Shown here: positions 44,544-52,586 of the stretch, piece by piece
Position numbering within the stretch: the stretch's first letter is position 1
How the letters are laid out: every line of letters starts with the position of its first letter
Origin: Ochrobactrum chromiisoli
Lineage (GTDB): Bacteria; Pseudomonadota; Alphaproteobacteria; Rhizobiales; Rhizobiaceae
DNA: 64,000 nucleotides
Assembly (NCBI RefSeq): GCF_026241335.1
Contig: NZ_JAPHAV010000002.1
Span: 372,001 to 436,000 of the forward strand
Direction: 5' to 3'
The notes under the pieces: model-generated
Databases searched by the model: none
Told to the model about the DNA's origin: nothing
Seen by the model: only the letters and a program-made list of their open reading frames with translations
Program-made: the position numbers and the translations under genes

Positions 44544-45554
44544 ATGAAAAAGACACTCGTTGCAGGACTTGCTGCATTCACCATGGGCCTTTCCGCACAG
44601 ATGGCCTATGCACTCGACAAGGTGACACTCGGCACCAACTGGCTGGCACAGGCCGGTCATGGCGGCTTCTATCAGGCCGTTGCCGATGGAACCTATGAAA
44701 AATATGGCCTCGATGTACAGATCGAAATGGGCGGACCACAGGTCAACAATCGCCCAATGCTGGCCGCTGGGCGTCTCGACTTTCTGCTGACGGGCAATCT
44801 GCTTTTGTCGTTCAACAATGTTGCCAATGGCGTGCCTACCACTGTTGTGGCTGCTTTCTATCAGAAAGACCCGCAGGCACTGATGGCACATGAAGGCGAA
44901 TACAAAGATTTTAAAGACCTCGCCAATGCGGAAACGATCCTGATCTCCAAAGACGGTCAGTTCTCGTTCTGGCCATGGCTGGTCAAGGAATTCGGCTTCA
45001 AGGACGAGCAACTCCGTCCTTATGGCTATAGCCTTGCGCAGTTCCTTGGCGACAAGAAAACCGTACAGCAGGCCTATGCTACAGCCGAACCGATCTATGC
45101 CGAAAAAGAAGGCGCGAAAGTCACAACCTTCCTGCTCGCTGATCAGGGCTTTAACACATACGCAAACACCATTGAAACGCGTCAGCAGCTGATCGAAGAA
45201 AACCCGGAACTGGTGCAGCGCTTTGTGACAGCCTCAATCGAAGGCTGGAACAACTTTCTCTATGGCGACAACAGCAAGGCCTATGAGCTGATCCTCAAAG
45301 ACAACGCGGATATGAGCAGGGAAACGCTGGATGCGGAGCTTGCACGCCTTAAAGAATTGCAGCTTATCGACAGCGGTGACACGCTGGAAAAAGGTATCGG
45401 CGCCATCGATATGAACCGCGTCAAGGCGTTTTACGAGCTGGCGCGCAAGTCTGGCATCGTCAGCGGCGATGAGCTGGATATGACCAAGGTTGCAACCGAT
45501 GCCTTTGTTAACAAAGGTGCAGGTCTCGACATCAAGAAGCAACTGGGCCAATAA
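44544..45554 (+). CDS. ABC transporter substrate-binding protein, THI5/NMT1-like
   Basis: A 336-aa secreted protein with signal peptide MKKTLVAGLAAFTMGLSAQM...YA. The mature N-terminus (LGTNWLAQAGHGGFYQAVADGTYEKYGLDVQIEMGG) is the pattern of ThiY/THI5/NMT1-type proteins that bind pyrimidine-like ligands (for example HMP precursors), and taurine/sulphonate binders are more distant. RPMLAAGRLDFLLTGN is also typical. It is placed at the end of the operon rather than at its start. The ligand may be a pyrimidine-like heterocycle, which agrees with the RutR-type regulator just downstream. Confidence 0.88.
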   Translation: MKKTLVAGLAAFTMGLSAQMAYALDKVTLGTNWLAQAGHGGFYQAVADGTYEKYGLDVQIEMGGPQVNNRPMLAAGRLDFLLTGNLLLSFNNVANGVPTTVVAAFYQKDPQALMAHEGEYKDFKDLANAETILISKDGQFSFWPWLVKEFGFKDEQLRPYGYSLAQFLGDKKTVQQAYATAEPIYAEKEGAKVTTFLLADQGFNTYANTIETRQQLIEENPELVQRFVTASIEGWNNFLYGDNSKAYELILKDNADMSRETLDAELARLKELQLIDSGDTLEKGIGAIDMNRVKAFYELARKSGIVSGDELDMTKVATDAFVNKGAGLDIKKQLGQ

Positions 45555-45585
45555 GTGCCTGTAATTAAGATAGCGGCTGGCACGT

Positions 45586-46239
45586 ATGACAATAGATGAC
45601 CAGAACGATGAGAACGAACTGACCGGACGAGACAAGGTTCTCGACCGCAGGCGTCGCATTCAGGGTGCTATTCGCACAGCCGCTATCGATGAATTTGCTG
45701 AAAAAGGGCTGGTCGGCGCATCAACGCAGGGCATCGCCCAGCGTGCTGGCCTGACCAAGCCGCAGCTTCATTATTACATTTCAAGCAAGGAAGAGCTTTA
45801 CGAAGATATTCTTATCTTCATCCTTGATGAGTGGGAGGATATTTTCTTAGGCGTCAGCAGTGAAGAAGATCCGGCAGAGGTCATCCGGCAATATATTCGC
45901 GCAAAACTTAAATACAGCCAAAAAAATCCAAAGGCCTCCCGCCTCTTCACGACCGAAATCGCCAATGGCGCACCGTTCCTGAGCCGTCATTGGAAAAAAC
46001 ACGTCTCTGCAACCCACAATGCGGTTAAGCTCATTCAGTCGTGGGTTGATGATGGACGCATCAAGCCGGTGGATCCGCTATTGTTTCAGATGCATATCTG
46101 GGCGGTTACCCAACATTATGCAGATTTTGAAGCACAGGTCCGCAGTATGATGTCGTTGAGTAAAGACGAGCCTCTGGACCTCGATCGCATCGAAAAGGAA
46201 GTCTCGACGCTGTTTTTGCGCGCCTGCGGGCTGGAATAA
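45586..46239 (+). CDS. TetR-family regulator, RutR-like
   Basis: A 217-aa TetR-type repressor. The helix-turn-helix is IDEFAEKGLVGASTQGIAQRAGLTKPQLHYYISSKEELYEDIL (about 35-78). The C-terminal domain matches E. coli RutR closely: YIRAKLKYSQKNPKASRLF versus YIRLKLEVSRDYPQASRLF, and HIWAVTQHYADFEAQV versus MIWASTQHYADFAPQV. RutR senses uracil and thymine and controls pyrimidine use. Here the operator at 39452 fits the RutR consensus, so this protein probably controls the divergent cluster, with the pathway substrate or a pyrimidine as effector. Confidence 0.9.
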   Translation: MTIDDQNDENELTGRDKVLDRRRRIQGAIRTAAIDEFAEKGLVGASTQGIAQRAGLTKPQLHYYISSKEELYEDILIFILDEWEDIFLGVSSEEDPAEVIRQYIRAKLKYSQKNPKASRLFTTEIANGAPFLSRHWKKHVSATHNAVKLIQSWVDDGRIKPVDPLLFQMHIWAVTQHYADFEAQVRSMMSLSKDEPLDLDRIEKEVSTLFLRACGLE

Positions 46240-46258
46240 ACTCGGCTCCAAATGAAAA

Positions 46259-46323
46259 GGAGCAGGCTCCTCCCCAAGAACCTGCTCCCGAATGCATCGC
46301 CCCCCGCCAAAGGTGGTCGATGC
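46259..46323. other. pair of hairpins with C-rich loops, possible sRNA or 3' UTR
   Basis: GGAGCAGG (46259-46266) pairs with CCTGCTCC (46281-46288) around the loop CTCCTCCCCAAGAA; GCATCG (46294-46299) pairs with CGATGC (46318-46323). The first loop repeats the CUCCUCCC motif seen at 32045 and 37572-37660. A further weak stem (TATATCTTC/GAAGATATA) follows at 46331-46374. No T-run ends it on the plus strand. It may be the 3' UTR of the RutR-like gene, or a small RNA. The rest of the 280-bp gap holds nothing else except the terminator below. Confidence 0.45.
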
Positions 46324-46470
46324 TAAAAAGTATATCTTCCAAGGCAAAGCCTCTCAAAGCCAGAAGAAGATATATATAATACTGGACAACTTTAACGCAC
46401 GTTTGCGCTGATATGCAACCTCATTCTTGTTATAAATTTGTCTAATTTGAAGTTCCTTTGCAAAGCCATA

Positions 46471-46501
46471 AACAAAGAAAAGCCCGGTATAAACCGGGCT
46501 T
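46471..46501 (-). terminator. intrinsic terminator of the betaine transport operon
   Basis: Minus strand: AAGCCCGGT, 4-nt loop, ACCGGGCTT, then TTCTTTGTTT. It lies 19 bp past the stop of the binding-protein gene. Confidence 0.88.
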
Positions 46502-46519
46502 ATCGATTATCTGGGCTGC

Positions 46520-47386
46520 TTATTCAGCAAGCCATTCCTTGATCCGATCAGGATGCTCGGCAATATATTTGTCGACAGCCTTTTCATAAGATGTTTCCTG
46601 CGCTTCAAACATTGCCGTTTCAAGCTCACTGATCGGAATGCTCATCTTGGTAAGGAAAGCGGCCGCCTTGGGGTTATCTTCCTTGAAGCCTTTGCGGGCA
46701 ATCGCATCGACATGCTCCGCACCACCCAATGCACCTTCAGGATCAGCAATATAACGCAGCTTATATTTGCCGAACATCCAATGTGGGCTCCATGACGTGG
46801 CGACAAACCAGCCATCCGAACGTGTCGCACGATCAACCGTCGTCAGCATCGCGGCTTCACTGGAAATATTGAGCTTGTAATCAAGGCCATATTTCTTGAT
46901 TGCCTCTTCAGACAGACGGGTAAGGCCAGCACCCGGATCGATGCCTTGAATCTCGCCCTTCAGCTTCTCGCGAACTTCTGGCTTTTTAAGGTCTTCGATT
47001 GAGCTGATTTCGCTTTCAGGAATGTAATCCGGAACGATCCAGCCAAGCTTCGCACCTTCGTAAAGCGGTCCGAGATTTTCAACCTTGTCTTCCACACGCT
47101 TGTAATAATCGGCATGCGTTTCCGGCAGCCAGGCCATCATCATGGCGTCAATATCACCGCGGCTTACGCCCTGATAAAGCGGTGCAACATCGGTCTGGAC
47201 CAGTTCAACCTTCTGGCCAAGATTGTCCTGAATAATCTTTGCAGCAAGCTTCGTTACAAATTCTGCATCAGACCATGGGGCCCAACCAATTTTTACGGTT
47301 TTGCTATCCTGCGCGAAAGCTGCTCCGGCAGTCATGCTGCCTGCAACAACGGCTGCGAGGCCAATTTTGGTCAGTTTACCGAACAT
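46520..47386 (-). CDS. proX: glycine betaine/proline-type ABC binding protein
   Basis: A 288-aa periplasmic protein of the OpuAC family with signal peptide MFGKLTKIGLAAVVAGSMTA...FAQ. The ATG at 47386 has AAAGGAG upstream. Aromatic residues that line the quaternary-amine cage are visible in KIGWAPWSDAEFVTK, MMMAWLPETHADYYKRV and DGWFVATSWSPHWMFGKY. Glycine betaine, proline betaine or a related quaternary amine is likely; choline-specific ChoX is a less close match. Last gene of the ATPase-permease-binding protein operon, like E. coli proVWX. Confidence 0.88.
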   Translation of the reverse strand: MFGKLTKIGLAAVVAGSMTAGAAFAQDSKTVKIGWAPWSDAEFVTKLAAKIIQDNLGQKVELVQTDVAPLYQGVSRGDIDAMMMAWLPETHADYYKRVEDKVENLGPLYEGAKLGWIVPDYIPESEISSIEDLKKPEVREKLKGEIQGIDPGAGLTRLSEEAIKKYGLDYKLNISSEAAMLTTVDRATRSDGWFVATSWSPHWMFGKYKLRYIADPEGALGGAEHVDAIARKGFKEDNPKAAAFLTKMSIPISELETAMFEAQETSYEKAVDKYIAEHPDRIKEWLAE

Positions 47387-47424
47387 AGTTTCTCCTTTGA
47401 ATTGAATCTGTTCCCGATTTTTAT

Positions 47425-48342
47425 TCATGCTTCCTGCTTGCGGAACGATGACGAGGATGGCTCTTCGCTGGTCTTTTTCATAAAGGACAGCTTTTTGAAG
47501 AACCCCAGCACGCCGCCGGAATTTCCTTTGCCAAAGCTTTGCGTTATGCGGTCAAGAATGACGGCAAGAATGACCACTGCAAGGCCGCCTTCAAAGCCCT
47601 TGCCGACATCAAGACGCTGGATGCCCGTCAGAACCGTATTACCAAGACCGCCAGCCCCGATCATCGATGCGATAACCACCATCGAAAGCGACAACATGAT
47701 TGTCTGGTTCATACCGGCCATGATGGACGGCATGGCGTTGGGGAGTTGAACCTTGAAGAGCAGCTGCCGTGATGTGCAACCAAATGCGAGACCCGCTTCG
47801 ACAAATTCGGCATCAACCTGGCGGATACCGAGATTGGTCAAACGCACCACCGGCGGCATTGCAAAGATGACCGTCGCAATTGTACCTGGAACAGCGCCAA
47901 GGCCAAAAAACATTGCGGCCGGAATAAGATAGACAAATGCAGGCATGGTCTGCATCAGATCAAGTACCGGACGAATAACGGATGCGACCGTGTCGTTGCG
48001 CGCCATGGCAATGCCAAGCGGAATACCAATGACCACCGCGATAATCGTTGAGGCCAGCACGAGCGACAGGCTTTCCATGGTGCCAATCCACAGCCCCATA
48101 TGAATGATGAGTGCAAGTGCCAACACCGTGAAAACTGCAAATTTCCAGCCAACGCGCCACAACGCGAGCAGAGCGAGAATAGCAATACCGGCATAGGGTG
48201 GAATTGCCAGAAGTGCGTTTTGAATACCGTCGGTTACAAAGCCGATGGTGGCCGCGATCATATTGAGCGCAGGCGTAAAATGATCGAGGATATAATTGAC
48301 GATTGTATCCGCCCATCCGCCGATACTGAAATTCAAATCCAT
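47425..48342 (-). CDS. proW: glycine betaine/proline-type ABC permease
   Basis: A 305-aa inner-membrane permease of the OpuAB/ProW group. The N-terminal part (DTIVNYILDHFTPALNMIAATIGF) is amphipathic; six to seven helices follow. The EAA loop AEFVEAGLAFGCTSRQLLFKVQLPNAMPSIMAGMNQTIMLSLSMVVIASMIGAGGLG (about 187-245) is strongly conserved in ProW. The C-terminal tail from about 270 is basic and Ser-rich. It sits between the ATPase and binding-protein genes. Confidence 0.92.
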   Translation of the reverse strand: MDLNFSIGGWADTIVNYILDHFTPALNMIAATIGFVTDGIQNALLAIPPYAGIAILALLALWRVGWKFAVFTVLALALIIHMGLWIGTMESLSLVLASTIIAVVIGIPLGIAMARNDTVASVIRPVLDLMQTMPAFVYLIPAAMFFGLGAVPGTIATVIFAMPPVVRLTNLGIRQVDAEFVEAGLAFGCTSRQLLFKVQLPNAMPSIMAGMNQTIMLSLSMVVIASMIGAGGLGNTVLTGIQRLDVGKGFEGGLAVVILAVILDRITQSFGKGNSGGVLGFFKKLSFMKKTSEEPSSSSFRKQEA

Positions 48343-48419
48343 GGTTTACCGTCCATTTCAGATCGAGTTACCTATGGCCGGGCAAATGCCCGAAAACCTG
48401 AGATCGTGTGGGGCGCAAT

Positions 48420-49604
48420 TCAACCCGTGCGGCCCAGCGTCTCAAGCAATGCCGATTTACTGATAGCGCCGAGATAGCGATTGTGCCGATCGGTGACAGG
48501 CACCGGCCACGAGCTTTCAGCCACGCGCATCAAAAGCCCTGAAAGCGGCGCGTCCGCTGGTATCGCTACAGCAGCGTCCGGATGTTCACCATCAGCCTTG
48601 ACACCGCCATTGAGAAGCGCATCGCGTGTGACCACACCGCGATAAATGCGATCCGCATCAAGAAGCACGCCATATGACTTGCCGCTTGCATCCAGCTTTT
48701 CCAATGCCGAAGACAATTGTGCCGGATCGAAGATAATCAATTCGTCTTCACGCGCCACATCGGCAGCTTTGAACACCCGCGAAACATCAACGTTGCGGAA
48801 AAATGAACGCACATAATCATTGGCAGGCGCCGAAACGATTTCGTTTGGCGTTCCGACCTGGACGACCTTACCATGTTGCATGATGCAAATACGGTCGCCA
48901 ATACGCATGGCTTCATCAATATCATGGCTGACGAAAATGATCGTGCGGCTGTTTTCAGCCTGAAGACGCTTCAATTCATCCTGCATTTCCGTACGAATAA
49001 GCGGATCTAGCGCGGAGAAAGCTTCGTCCATCAATAGAATTGTCGGCTCACTCGCCAAAGCACGGGCCAAACCAACACGCTGCTTCATGCCACCTGAAAG
49101 CTGATCCGGCATCGAATGCGCATAAGGCTCAAGACCGACCGCTGCCAGCGCTTTCAATGCATTTTCATGCCGTTCGGCCTCGCCCATTCCCGCAACTTCA
49201 AGTCCGAATGAAGCGTTGTTTAATACGGTTCGATTGGGAAGCAGGGCAAAAGACTGAAAAACCATGCTCATGTCGCGTCGACGAAGATCAATCAGCTCGC
49301 GCTTCGACATTTTGACAATGTCACGGCCATCAACTTCAATGGAACCGTCTGTGGGCTCGATAAGCCGGTTTAGCAGGCGTAACAGCGTCGATTTACCTGA
49401 ACCTGAAAGGCCCATGATGACGAATACTTCGCCTTCTTTAATATCGAAACTCGCGTTGTCTACGCCGATTGTAGCACCATGATCACTGTGTATCTGGGCT
49501 TTTGATTTACCTGCGCGCAATTCCTGCATTGCGCGCTTCGGATCGTCGCCGAAGACTTTAAACACGCCATTCAAGCTTATCTTTGTCTTAGCAGGCGACT
49601 TCAT
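48420..49604 (-). CDS. proV: glycine betaine/proline-type ABC ATPase with CBS domains
   Basis: A 394-aa OpuAA/ProV-type ATPase. Walker A GLSGSGKST is at about 65-73, the signature LSGGMKQRVGLARALA, Walker B LLMDEAFSALDPLIRTEMQDEL, with FVSHDIDEAMRIGD. The C-terminal 130 residues form tandem CBS domains (VFKAADVAREDELIIFD... and SGLLMRVAESSWPVPVTDRHNRYLGAISKSALLETL), which in OpuA sense ionic strength and gate transport. The ATG at 49604 follows AAGGAAGATAG. First gene of the operon; osmotic control is inferred. Confidence 0.92.
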   Translation of the reverse strand: MKSPAKTKISLNGVFKVFGDDPKRAMQELRAGKSKAQIHSDHGATIGVDNASFDIKEGEVFVIMGLSGSGKSTLLRLLNRLIEPTDGSIEVDGRDIVKMSKRELIDLRRRDMSMVFQSFALLPNRTVLNNASFGLEVAGMGEAERHENALKALAAVGLEPYAHSMPDQLSGGMKQRVGLARALASEPTILLMDEAFSALDPLIRTEMQDELKRLQAENSRTIIFVSHDIDEAMRIGDRICIMQHGKVVQVGTPNEIVSAPANDYVRSFFRNVDVSRVFKAADVAREDELIIFDPAQLSSALEKLDASGKSYGVLLDADRIYRGVVTRDALLNGGVKADGEHPDAAVAIPADAPLSGLLMRVAESSWPVPVTDRHNRYLGAISKSALLETLGRTG

Positions 49605-50082
49605 ACTATCTTCCTTGTATAAAATACCATGCATTATGTTTAACCCCGCTGTGCTGGCGGGTTTAATCTCCTTATTAACATCATTATTTGCTCATTCATG
49701 CGCGAATTTGACATGCGCAACTTGCAGGCAGTGAGCAGCCCACAATGAATGATTAGCGTTTGGTGTGTTCTATTTATATAGGTCATTTCCAGACATGTCC
49801 ACCCACAGTCACGGATTCATCTTTGCGCACCCCGTCCCCTTGTTCGTTTTTGATGGGGTACGCTACGAAATATGAGGGCTAGCAGACCTATCCGGTGACC
49901 GGAGTTAATCTGCCAGCCTGACAATCATAGTAATGCCGTGAAAGGGTTGCGCAGGAGCGAACTGCGACAAATATGCTATTGGCTGCGACATCGTGTAATT
50001 TAGTATTCGCAGACTATAATTCCACAAAATTACAGTAAATTTGTATGATTATACTTTTATCTTACGCAACATCATCTGGCAG
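49605..50082. other. intergenic region with a leader hairpin of the proV operon
   Basis: TTAACCCCGC (49640-49649) and GCGGGTTTAA (49657-49666) form a hairpin with one mismatch just upstream of proV; it would lie in the 5' leader of the minus transcript and could affect translation. The rest of the 478 bp is AT-rich toward 50000-50070 and shows no gene, repeat or known RNA. Confidence 0.45.
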
Positions 50083-50114
50083 AAAAAAGGGCGCAAATCA
50101 GTCGATATGCGCCC
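50083..50114 (-). terminator. intrinsic terminator of the SDR-to-NTF2 operon
   Basis: Minus strand: GGGCGCA, 12-nt loop, TGCGCCC, then TTTTTTC. It lies 31 bp past the stop of the NTF2-like gene. Confidence 0.88.
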
Positions 50115-50144
50115 CAAAAATTGCCTTGCTGTGCGAAGGTTAAT

Positions 50145-50618
50145 TTATCGATTAACCATATATCCAACGAAGCCCGTTATGCGCCATCGACCTCTATCTC
50201 GCCGGCAGAAATAAAGTGTCTGCCAGTCGAGCACATCATGGCTTCCGTCCTGTTTTGCGATGGCTCCATCGAATTTTTTTCGTGCAATTGCGACATCGCC
50301 GGTGATGTCAATCACGCTGAGTCGCGTTGCGCGAAATATACCTTCCGCAAGAGATTCGGCATATTCGGTCGCTGCACTGTGAGCCGCCTGACGCAGCCAT
50401 TCATCACGATAGGCCGCGAGTGTCGGAAAAGCGGCATCCCATTTGTCAGGATTTTCTTCACCGTGCGCGTGAATACCAAGAAAGCGCGTTTCATCGAAAT
50501 CATCGGCCACCAGCTCCCAATTCTGGGAGACAAAGGCCTCAATATCGCGACCGACCAGCATCTCCCAGATCTGCGCGCGGTCATTGTCACCAGTAAATGG
50601 ATTGGTCCTGTTCGTCAT
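50145..50618 (-). CDS. SnoaL/NTF2-like protein of unknown function
   Basis: A 157-aa protein with the alpha+beta cone pattern of the NTF2/SnoaL-like group: IWEMLVGRDIEAFVSQNWELVADDF, TRFLGIHAHGEENPDKW and the C-terminal LYFCRRDRGRWRITGFVGYM. Members include isomerases, dehydratases, and non-catalytic binding proteins, so no reaction can be given. It overlaps the end of the D-serine dehydratase-like gene by 4 bp (ATGA) and is the last gene of the minus operon, which suggests that it acts on the same metabolite. Confidence 0.75.
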   Translation of the reverse strand: MTNRTNPFTGDNDRAQIWEMLVGRDIEAFVSQNWELVADDFDETRFLGIHAHGEENPDKWDAAFPTLAAYRDEWLRQAAHSAATEYAESLAEGIFRATRLSVIDITGDVAIARKKFDGAIAKQDGSHDVLDWQTLYFCRRDRGRWRITGFVGYMVNR

Positions 50619-51679
50619 TTCAGCTTACCGCGTGCTGCCACCGGCAGAATATCAATGACATCATCACCTGAAATCAGATGCACTTCGTCGAAGAGATTGG
50701 AAACAACACAGACATGATCAGGGATGACGCGCACCTTGTCACCAACTTTCAAACCGGCAATATCACCCTTCACCGTTCCATGCTCTTCGCTCAGGCCCGT
50801 CACGCGCGCATCGGGTCGCCCTGCCAGTTCGCCAAAATCGGCAAGGCCCAAAGTATCGCTGGACAGCGCCTTAGAACCTGCATCAATGATCGCACGATCC
50901 GCCGTTGGATGGCTGACAATCGTTGAAAGTACGCTCAATGCACAATCATCCGGCGTTGCAGCACCTTTTGCGACCTGAAAGCGGTCAAAGTAAATATACG
51001 TGCCCGGACGATATTCGGTGATCACGTTTTCTCTGGGTGAATACCACATATCCGGCGTGCCACCGCTCGAAATCGTCTCGCATTCAAGACCATTTGCAGC
51101 CAGGAGATTGCGCGCTTCAAAAAGCCACTGCTCAGCCTCAGCGGCTTTGCCTGTTGCCGGATAGGTCATGAGACCGCCGAACTTAAGCCCCTTGCTCTCA
51201 TGGATCCGTCGCGCCAGTTTCAATGCCTCCTGAGCCGTTTGCACGCCACAGCGCCCCATGCCTGTATCGCATTCAATCAGGACTTTTAGCGGACGCCCTG
51301 CATTGGTAAAACGTTCAGCCAAGCCTTCGAGGCTGGTGAAATTATCAACCGTCACGGAAATCGTGATACGCTGATGAAGGGCATAAAGCCGATCAAGCTT
51401 GTCCTTGCCTAAAATATTATAGGGCAGAAAAATATCGACAATGCCTGCATCAGCCATCACTTCTGCTTCGCCGAGCTTCTGGCAGGTAACGCCCACTGCA
51501 CCAGCCTCAATCTGGCGGCGTGCGAAAAAAGGCAATTTATGCGTTTTGATATGCGGGCGCAGCTTTACCCCGATTTTATCGGCATGAGCCTGTGCCTTGA
51601 TTATATTTGCCTGCACACGATTTACATCAATCAGGATGGCAGGTGTATCAATCTCACCAATTGTTTTAGGCCTTGTCAT
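50615..51679 (-). CDS. PLP-dependent D-threonine aldolase / D-serine dehydratase-like enzyme
   Basis: A 354-aa protein with an alanine-racemase-type PLP barrel followed by a metal-binding C-terminal domain. The PLP-lysine is expected at Lys45 in KLRPHIKTHKLPFF. VIPDHVCVVSNLFDEV near residue 325 gives an HxC zinc pair, as in D-serine dehydratase; D-threonine aldolases usually have HxD. It would cleave or dehydrate a D-3-hydroxy-amino acid. It is part of a sugar-ABC operon together with an SDR, an RpiR regulator and an NTF2-like protein, which is an unusual setting. Substrate unknown. Confidence 0.82.
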   Translation of the reverse strand: MTRPKTIGEIDTPAILIDVNRVQANIIKAQAHADKIGVKLRPHIKTHKLPFFARRQIEAGAVGVTCQKLGEAEVMADAGIVDIFLPYNILGKDKLDRLYALHQRITISVTVDNFTSLEGLAERFTNAGRPLKVLIECDTGMGRCGVQTAQEALKLARRIHESKGLKFGGLMTYPATGKAAEAEQWLFEARNLLAANGLECETISSGGTPDMWYSPRENVITEYRPGTYIYFDRFQVAKGAATPDDCALSVLSTIVSHPTADRAIIDAGSKALSSDTLGLADFGELAGRPDARVTGLSEEHGTVKGDIAGLKVGDKVRVIPDHVCVVSNLFDEVHLISGDDVIDILPVAARGKLK

Positions 51680-51698
51680 TCATTCTGTCTCCCGGCAG

Positions 51699-52580
51699 TC
51701 AGTCTCCCAGTGGTAAACTCGGATCATCCACTTTGAGCATATTCAGGCTCTGCTTGATGCGTCTGAGACGTTCAAGCACTTCAGTACCGCGCATCTCCGC
51801 AGTGGCTGTCGCAATCATGTCCACAATTGCCAACAAAGCAAAGCGCGAAGACGTCGGCTTATAAAGATTACCATCTTCATTCACGAGGAACGGAATAACC
51901 GTGTTAACGGTTCCTGCAAGATCGGAACCCGGTGCCGTGATTGCCACAGTTTCAGCACCATATTGCTTTGCCACCTCTGCCGCCTCAATCACCGAACGCG
52001 CATAGCCAGAAACGGAAAAGGCAATCACCATTGTTTTGGATTCAGCAATTGCCGCATACATGCGTTGCAACTGCCCATCAATCTGCGCCACCACCGGAAT
52101 GCCAAGCCGAAAAAGCCGGTTCTGCATTTCCGTTGCCATCATTGAGGAAATTCCACCTGAACCGATACACAAAACAGAACCAGAAACGGCAATCCGCCCG
52201 GCAATATTCATAATCACCGACATGTCGAGATTGTCACTGGCGCGCTGAATGGCAGAAATTGCGCCATCTGTAATTGCAAGCGCAATGCGCGCCTCACGCA
52301 CATCCCGCGAAGGCGCTTCTGCCGACAAATATTGTCCGCCAATCGCCAATGCTTGTGCGAGAAAAAATTTAAAATCGCGAACCCCGTCGCAACCCAATGC
52401 TCTGCAAAACCGTGTAACCGTTGGCTCGCTGACGCCGGCGCGCTGGGCAATTTCGGAAATCGCAGCCTTGGAGATATAATCCGGCTCGGCAAGCACCAGG
52501 GCTGCCATTCTCCGCTCAGACTTTGACCCATCCTGCGCCACCGCGTGAAGCTGTGAGAGGATGTCAGCGATCTTGCTCAT
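51699..52580 (-). CDS. RpiR-family transcriptional regulator
   Basis: A 293-aa MurR/RpiR protein. The helix-turn-helix domain (about 25-75) contains AISEIAQRAGVSEPTVTRFCRALGCDGVRDFKFFLAQAL, and the SIS domain (about 125-260) contains VLCIGSGGISSMMATEMQNRLFRLGIPVV and VIAFSVSGYARSVIEAAEVAKQYGAETVAIT. It probably senses a phosphosugar and controls the divergent sugar operons around 54500. It is embedded between the ATPase gene and the PLP-enzyme gene, not next to the promoter it likely controls. Confidence 0.9.
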   Translation of the reverse strand: MSKIADILSQLHAVAQDGSKSERRMAALVLAEPDYISKAAISEIAQRAGVSEPTVTRFCRALGCDGVRDFKFFLAQALAIGGQYLSAEAPSRDVREARIALAITDGAISAIQRASDNLDMSVIMNIAGRIAVSGSVLCIGSGGISSMMATEMQNRLFRLGIPVVAQIDGQLQRMYAAIAESKTMVIAFSVSGYARSVIEAAEVAKQYGAETVAITAPGSDLAGTVNTVIPFLVNEDGNLYKPTSSRFALLAIVDMIATATAEMRGTEVLERLRRIKQSLNMLKVDDPSLPLGD

Positions 52581-52586
52581 ACTGGC

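Noticed and set aside
49640..49666. Riboswitch in the proV leader
   Set aside because: Only a single imperfect hairpin is present and no known aptamer motif can be found.
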